A stretch of DNA of 64,000 nt from Tipula vernalis (taxonomy: Eukaryota > Arthropoda > Insecta > Diptera > Tipulidae): contig OY282558.1 in NCBI GenBank assembly GCA_958295665.1, positions 349,475,034 through 349,539,033 on the forward strand. The letters are read 5' to 3'. Made by a program: the position numbers and the translations under genes. Of this stretch, positions 57,960-64,000 are shown in pieces. The notes below the pieces were generated by a model. The model worked only from the letters and a program-made list of their open reading frames with translations. It was not told the DNA's origin and made no database searches. Position 1 is the first letter of the stretch. Each line of letters begins with the position of its first letter.

Positions 57960-59150
57960 GTTGGTGTTTTAATAATTCGCCGGAATTAAGGTAGTGTTAT
58001 ACATAATATTTTACGCGATACTTAATTTTGTTGAGCCAGAAGCCCAATTCAGAAACGTATGACATGGAAAGATTTAGCTCCATTTCAATCAAAAACAAAT
58101 GAGTTGCCATCGTTGCAAAACTGAACCACTGGGTGGGCTCAATTATTATATCGCCGCCTCAGTCAAACCAATTAACATACAGTGAAGTAGGTAAGTATAT
58201 CCAACTAAAATTAGTGCTGGTAAATTTATGTGTATTAAGTTTTAACAATTTTCGTACTTTTGCCATTGACACTAACGTTGAAACATAACAGAGGACTGCG
58301 ACATTGATGGAGTTGTCTTCAAAGGGATGCCAATATCTTCTTAAAGACGGAGAAAATAAATAACTACCGGTTGTTATGATACATTTCGTACGGCCTGTTT
58401 CAGTATGGTTTATGGTACACTACGGAGTATGGTACACTACGGCATTTTTCAGTATGGCCATAAAGTATGGTACATAAGGTATGGGAAATTTGGTTTATTA
58501 TATTTTATTGTGAAGGACAGTTTCTGTAGATGATAAAAATCATTTTAGAATACCGTTTCCACTTCCATTTGTCGAAAGTCATTTATGCCCTTTACACATT
58601 TTCCTTTAATGCTCATTGGGAGATTCTTATTCTTGTGCGCCATATAAATTCATTTTTGTTCTGGAAAGGCTTCACTGCAAAAAATAAATAAAAATAAAAT
58701 ATGTTTTTCCGGAAAAATTTAGTTTTCCGGGAAAAAAAATTAAATTTTCGTAACCGCCATTTTTTAAAATGTTCTTCCCGATTTTTTTATACCTTACTGA
58801 AACATGCCATTTTCGAATATACCAATAGTGTAGATCCCACATTATGCCATAGTGTCATATTCCTTAATGAAATATTCCGTACTTAAACATACCGTAATGA
58901 ACGGATCCCAAATTAACCGTAGTGATGGCAAATGCTTCCAGAATCTGCATATTTCATTTAAACCAGTTTTAAAGTTTGTCACTCTTCCTTGACGCAAGTG
59001 GCCTTATTTGGGTCCGCGGTATATTGCAGTTCTGCTCACAGCCATATTCTAGAAAACATCCTCTTCTGCTTCCTCCGTCTCTACAATTTACCAAAATTTA
59101 TCGGGCCAAAGGCATTATTGGCTACTGCCCGTAAACGCGAGTTTGGCAAC
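57960..59150. other. Intergenic stretch with TATGGTAC/TACGG-rich clusters
   Basis: At 58390-58490 short units such as AGTATGGTACACTACGG and CAGTATGG repeat every 15-20 bp. At 58785-58925 the complementary type (CATACCGTAATGAA, GCCATAGTGTCA) recurs. The two clusters face each other, as subterminal repeats of a DNA element might. No coding region seen. Confidence 0.4.
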
Positions 59151-59155
59151 TTAAT

Positions 59156-59500
59156 TTAAGAAAAATGGCAGTCGAGGTTTTCTGAGATTGTGTTGGATAT
59201 CATATAAAGCACCAGTATTTCCATCCCATTAAGTTTGTATAGCACCGGTACTTTCATTCCATTTTGCATCACACAATTTACATCAGCATCTTCATCTGCT
59301 TTGGGGCTAGCCTCAAGCATATCTCCTGCAAACTTTCCAAGTGTGATATCTGGTGGTCTAGGTTTTAAGCTGCCTTGGAGAATCAAGCCGGTATTTGTTG
59401 TCAGCTCAGTATCTTACAGCTTTCACAGATGTTCGTGTTACTTCTCCGCGTCGGTGACGACCGGGCAACTGGCTCATCATTGTTTTTGACACGGTGGGTT
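59156..59500 (-). pseudogene. Unrecognised coding-like remnant
   Basis: A 76-codon frame reads LKPRPPDITLGKFAGDMLEA and continues past its stop in similar style (LPNSRLRAVANNAFGPINFG). Composition is less AT-biased than the surroundings, as in transposon ORFs. I cannot assign it to a family; a spurious frame is possible. Confidence 0.3.
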
Positions 59501-59559
59501 AGGCTAAAATATAGCACTAAATAGTTGGGCTGGAGTATCAAATTAGTAGACCCGAATTA

Positions 59560-62110
59560 GCGCATGGAAAGCTCTTACGAGGTTGAAAGAATACCATTGG
59601 CAAACCAGGCAGTTAAGGAGATGGACATGGTCGCTTGGGCTGTGATGGTGACTGATAGTAGCCAGAGAGTTTCCTCTGGGAGCTCTCAGTCAAAAACGTA
59701 GTGATCTCAGGAGGATCACCTAAAGATGCAAAAAGGTCGAGGTTTCAGGAGACTGTAACCAGGCCTTTCAGCGAGGTACTGAAGGACCAGCTGATTGTTG
59801 CGGTGAAAGGCAGGGCACAAGAGGATGGGATTATTGTGCCAGTCAACTGGGGTGGCTTTAACTGCGACCTTCTTGAAGGTAATGCGTGGGAACCCAGAGC
59901 CTGCTGCGACCTGTAGAGATGGGGGATGGCAGAGGAACCATGTCAAGTTAACATCCGGTGCCGACCAAAGGTAACTCTATCTCTACAGGAAGGCGGTAGG
60001 GAGCCTAGGTGAGGTCTGGCCTGGAGCCAGATTAGATGTTGCGGCAATGGAGGATATGTCGAACAGGCCTAGGGCGCGAGCTTGGATCTCTGAGAGGCGA
60101 TCCAACTGAGATGTTGAAGGCATTATGATAGGATCTTGCAACCTCCAATTGGAAAATAGCAAAGCTGGGGGAGCCAAAGGCTGACTATATTTCAGCTATA
60201 AACCTATTTAATGATAAGTCAATAGAGGAATTGGCGAGGACGAAAGGTGTGATAAGGTTCGGTTTCAGGGCTGTCACATTAAAAGTCTATAAAACAAAAT
60301 GAGGCGAGTAAGTTTGGGGCTGCACCGGTAGAAAGGGAGATTCCGGGTGATATTTTGCCTGGTGGTGATAGCTTGTTGGTGTATCAGAAAGTGCCCGAAG
60401 AGGGTTTAGAGATACTCTCGTTGGATTTTGAGATATCCAGATCCATAAGGAGACTGTGTGAACCCTACGAAGACTCGGTGTCCGACTAGCTTTTGGGCGG
60501 AGAATCTAACGCAACGGTTGTGGAGGCGGAGGTGTAGATTAATGCTGAGGCTGCTGCATATCAATTTACACCATTGTAAGGCGGCCTCGGTTGCTCTACT
60601 GCTGCTCAAAATTCAAGATGATTTAGTTGGTGTTCTCCTGCTCCCGGAGCCAAGAGTTATGGGGCTCAGGGCCCCAAACTATAAAGTGACGTTTTTTAAG
60701 AAGAAAGATAAGATTCGTTCGTGCATTCTCGTTAAAACTAATCTAAACTAGTTTGTGCTATTTGAAATTGGTAGTTTCTCTGGCTTATATTTGCCTATCT
60801 TCCGCATACGAACAAATCATCTGTAATTCTTAGAGGTGCTATAATGGACGTTCAAAAGCGAAAAGTTGGAATCATCCTATAGATTCCTAGGCAGTGATGT
60901 GAACTCACACCACACAATATCGAGAAGTACGGGTACAAATGGGAGAGTTGAATTACTCCTTGGTTTTCTTCTTAGTACGAACCTTCAAATATTAATATTG
61001 GGCGTAAGCCCTCTTTTATAACTAGGAACAAACAAGAACACTAGATATCACACTTGTCACAGATTTTATTACGGATGTTTTGGTGAATTGGAAAGGGCTG
61101 ATGACCATTCCTTTTCTGATCACTGCTATCTTTAGTATGAATGGTTACAGAAGCCACAAATAGAGCTATTTTTAAAAACAGGAGAAAAACCAACTGGGAT
61201 ACCTTCAGAACCATTCTAGGTAATTCGTTGCCAGTACCCGATGGCATTATTCCTGCTTATGTTCAGCAAGCCATTGACTTGGCTCTACTCTGGCTCGAGG
61301 TTATCTTTAAAAGCAGCCTGGAACTTTGCCACATTTCCAGGAAATGAACCGAAGTCAACGTAACATTATACCTAAGGCGGGGAAAAGCTTTAATTGCTAT
61401 CCCAAATACCTTAAACCTATAAGATTTGGCTCTTTTCTATTAAAAATACTGGAAAAAAAATAGAAGCTCACATTAGAGGCGCTATAGTGGCGACTAGGTA
61501 GTCGAAATCTCAACATATGGACTGTAAAGGGAGATCAATAGAAACCGTTTTCTACACTCCCTAATTTGTCCCATTGAGAAATCCCTAGAATTTAAGGAAT
61601 TGGTAGTTCCTTCTATGAGAAATTGAATGTCAACCTTCCGTTTCATCTCCCTGACTATTACAGCGTTTTTCAGCCTGAATTAATCGCGATAATGGAGGCC
61701 GTAAGGGTATTCGCATTTTTACGGACAGACAGGCCGCTAGCTATTAAAACGCTAAGAACTTACTTCCTTACGTCGAAGGTAGCGCAGAGTTGCCTCTCAT
61801 CTCTTAAAGAGATGGTAGATCAGTTCAACACAGGATATAAATTGCAACTCTTTACCAAGTAAGGTAACTGTTGAAATTCTGCTCGCTAAATCGAAACTCT
61901 TACTTCAGGAAGAAGCTAGGAGAGCAGCGAACTATATCTCGTGTGTCATAACTAGGCAAATTTGGCCAAAACTAAACGACCTGGCGGATCTCAATGGCAT
62001 GGACATCAGGTGTATTCAACTCGTTGTAATCTCTGGATGGTTTGATGAGTAGAGTTGAGGAAAATGTTTGCCGGTCCTTGGGACAGCCACGATAACCTAA
62101 CCTAACTTAA
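59560..62110 (+). mobile_element. Decayed LOA-like LINE (gag, endonuclease, RT, RNase H)
   Basis: Plus-strand blocks in order: gag-like RPFSEVLKDQLIVAVKGRA (59761 on), a second gag piece IPGDILPGGDSLLVY (60345 on), endonuclease start LRLLHINLHHCKAASVALLL with LLLPEPRV (60540-60660), RT scraps (GGKSFNCYPKYLKPI, 61378 on), RNase H (FQPELIAIMEAVRVF, about 61670) and the tail to about 62090. It ends in AACCTAACCTAACTTAA, a 3' end seen in several insect LINEs. Very many stops and large deletions, including the RT active site. Confidence 0.75.
60541..61870 (+). pseudogene. LOA-like LINE ORF2 remnant
   Basis: Endonuclease pieces at 60541-60751 are followed by a spread of shifted frames (61041-61350: ATNRAIFKNRRKTNWDTFR, the linker). 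RT shows only the segment around the finger motif. RNase H at 61623-61862 reads YYSVFQPELIAIMEAVRVFA and LLTSKVAQSCLSSLKEMVDQ-like sequence; the same LTSKVAQ block is in the fragment at 27.0-27.7 kb. Confidence 0.7.
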
Positions 62111-62309
62111 GCGCGATATCTTGAAGAGAGTTTGTGAGTTTGTGTAACGCAACGCAATCAAATCGTTTCATACATTTTCAGTAACGTTTTTAACAAAAAA
62201 ATTACAGCAAATACTCACCATTAAACAGCCGTAGTGTCCGCACAACAAACTTGATTAGTCCGGCAAACGATTTTAAGGTATAGAGACAGAAGAAAGATGT
62301 ATTCTGTGG

Positions 62310-62809
62310 CAGGGACGGATAACGTTATATAACGTTACCCGAATAACGTTAAAAAACGCTAAAATTGCGAAGTTTTTCAAGAAAACGTAACCAAACCTAT
62401 TAGGTTATGTTATAACGTAACCGTAACAGATAACTTTATAAAATTTTGATATAACCAAATAAAATAACCTTATAAAAAATGTTTTTGTTCCTGGTAGCAT
62501 AATTTAACACTAGAATTATTGATCCGTCAAAATGACGGATTGTACATTTATTGAATTCACTTTTTCCCTCATTCTTGAATCCTCATTTTGACTGGTCGGT
62601 AGTTCTAGTGTTAAAACCTTACTAACCTTACTTAACTTTAGATAACGTTATTTGCTCTATAACGTTAATAATATTAACCAATGCTAGATAACGTTATGTA
62701 ACGTAACGTTTCACATAATTTAAGGTTAAATAACGTTATAACGTAATCAAAAAAAATTTGGGAATTTTTTCCAATAACGTAACGAAATCTTAGGGTTTTC
62801 CGATCCCTG
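62310..62809. mobile_element. 500-bp hAT-type MITE with perfect 8-bp target duplication
   Basis: The ends are CAGGGACGGATAACG at left and, in reverse, CAGGGATCGGAAAAC at right. TTCTGTGG flanks both sides exactly (62302-62309 and 62810-62817), the 8-bp duplication made by hAT transposases. The interior is packed with AACGTTA / TAACGTTAT motifs and encodes nothing. It carries a second small element. Confidence 0.9.
62508..62610. mobile_element. 103-bp TTAA-flanked MITE (piggyBac-like) nested in the hAT MITE
   Basis: TTAA occurs at 62504-62507 and 62611-62614. The ends CACTAGAATTATTGA and, in reverse, CACTAGAACTACCGA are inverted repeats, with a second pair inside (GTCAAAATGACGG against GTCAAAATGAGGA). 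TTAA duplication is the hallmark of piggyBac. Its position inside the hAT MITE dates it as the later insertion. Confidence 0.85.
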
Positions 62810-62954
62810 TTCTGTGGTATAGATCCCACTTCTAACGAGAATGAATAATTTTGAGGCCAAACGTTACTTGTACACAGAGTGTGTGAATTTCTAATTGCTA
62901 CTTTTTTAATGTCACTGTTTCCAGGGAAATAAGTAGACTCCGCTACATAAATAC

Positions 62955-63660
62955 TGTTTTATTCTAGATTCTAGACCAATACAAAATTTTCAAGATATCC
63001 AAGATTCGAGAAGAGCAATTGCAATATCAGGAGAAGGCAGTGGCGTTACGCAGGTAATCCAGCTGGCCTTTACCTTGAATCCATAAATCTTAGCAAGCTG
63101 AACGCCCCAAATTGCAATCTACCAAACATTAGAAGCACACTAAAAACTTGTTATTCTGAGATTGAGAAGGAATCAATACCTTGAATTTAATGAAATTCCT
63201 CCGAGTTTGAAACTCGCCAAGTGCCGTTTGTTGTCGCGATGCGCAGAAATATTTTTTTCACGAATACCAATGGAGTAGATAAAGAATTTGGTTAAGATAC
63301 TCTGTTCAGGGAATAGCAGTATGATGTTTGCATTATAAAGGTTAACTTAAAACTAAAAGCAACCACTGACATAAAGACGATTTCAAATAAAGAAGCGCTT
63401 CAGTCAGTTTTGCTTAAGAACTACCAGACAGTCTGCTTAGTGACATGCAAATCCATCTTGCGTCAAACGGATGGTCTGTGTGAAATTTAAGAAATCAATG
63501 AAAATGTTACGAAGGACCGATGAGAATCTCCAAACGAGTTATTTCCAAAAGGTGGAACCGTTTTTATTCCAAACCGCTAGTGTTGTTATTAAAGCAAACA
63601 AGCGTCGTATCGACATCATCACCCGGGTACAACGTCGTTTACTTTAATTAAGTCTGGCAA
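62955..63660 (+). pseudogene. Unrecognised coding-like region
   Basis: Mixed plus-strand frames give protein-like text: ISGEGSGVTQ, AGLYLESINLSKLNAPNCNL, VAMRRNIFFTNTNGVDKE and SNKEALQSVLLKNYQTVCLV. Frame changes about every 100-200 bp suggest a dead gene or transposon. I cannot name the family. CGCAGGTAATC near 63050 could also be read as an exon end. Confidence 0.35.
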
Positions 63661-64000
63661 TTAAAGCCTGATTATCTTAATTAATGGTTACCAAATTGGC
63701 TGACTGAAGTCTTCTACTTTCGAGTTTTTCTTATGGCTTAACACCGAATTTAGTATCTACGAATGCTGTTTCATTCCATCTTCTTCACCATTAGTGTCCC
63801 AACGATCACTTGTTAAGCTTACATACGTCCTCATAGAGATAAATATCAGTTTATATTACAATTACAACCGGTTTCTTTAGAAAACACGAGGAATTGGTAG
63901 TAGATCAGAAGAAACATTGGAAGACTACCAACGACAGACCCATTCCTCACAAGTCGAATGTTCGAACAAAATACAAAACATCGTTACCACGTGAATATTT
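63661..64000. other. Window end, no feature recognised
   Basis: No coding frame, repeat or RNA gene stands out. Confidence 0.35.

Overview
The window looks like AT-rich insect genomic DNA, most likely dipteran. The evidence is the mixture of transposons (Ty1/copia with a copia-type half-tRNA primer site, Jockey, I, CR1-like and LOA-like LINEs, Ty3/gypsy, hAT, mariner and DD41D elements), very short internal introns (62 and 70 bp with canonical GT-AG), and an insect-type globin gene. I cannot name the species. Nearly all of the 64 kb is a transposon graveyard; only two host protein genes are well supported.

Layout, left to right. 1-2.78 kb: degraded copia element on the minus strand, running off the left edge. 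3.66-7.9 kb: almost full-length Jockey-type LINE (minus). 8.5-9.9 kb: degenerate DD41D transposase, then a short tandem array and a LINE scrap. 11.4-13.45 kb: a TIR-bounded DNA transposon with a transposase-like gene and CACTG termini. 13.7-16.2 kb: hAT element with a mariner remnant inside it. 16.4-17.7 kb: Ty3/gypsy LTR plus integrase. 17.9-19.0 kb: another transposase remnant. 20.2-22.6 kb: two LINE fragments facing each other. 22.9-28.4 kb: mostly non-coding, with MITEs and a first copy of a microsatellite-bearing repeat. 28.4-35.2 kb: two decayed gypsy elements separated by a 0.5 kb hairpin repeat. 36-38.95 kb: LINE. 39.15-40.03 kb: second copy of the microsatellite repeat, with its 8-bp core expanded to about 50 units.

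The host locus occupies 41.2-57.95 kb (plus strand). A tiny first exon (ATG AAG, then a GTGAGT donor) at 41405 joins in phase 0 to an exon at 55940 that begins in the middle of a signal peptide. Together with a third exon this encodes a predicted 587-residue secreted Gln/Pro-rich protein. If the exon 1 link is right, the first intron is 14.5 kb and carries an I-type LINE, a CR1-like LINE, hAT and DD41D remnants, a LOA-like fragment and, 225 bp before exon 2, a complete two-exon globin gene on the same strand.

58-64 kb: unexplained TATGG/TACGG-rich sequence, a decayed LOA-like LINE (59.6-62.1 kb), a 500-bp hAT-type MITE with perfect 8-bp target duplications and a 103-bp TTAA-flanked MITE nested in it, then an unrecognised coding-like patch. 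The two host genes have no evident functional link; the rest is selfish DNA in various stages of decay. Nothing was computed, so similarity statements rest on motif recognition by eye.
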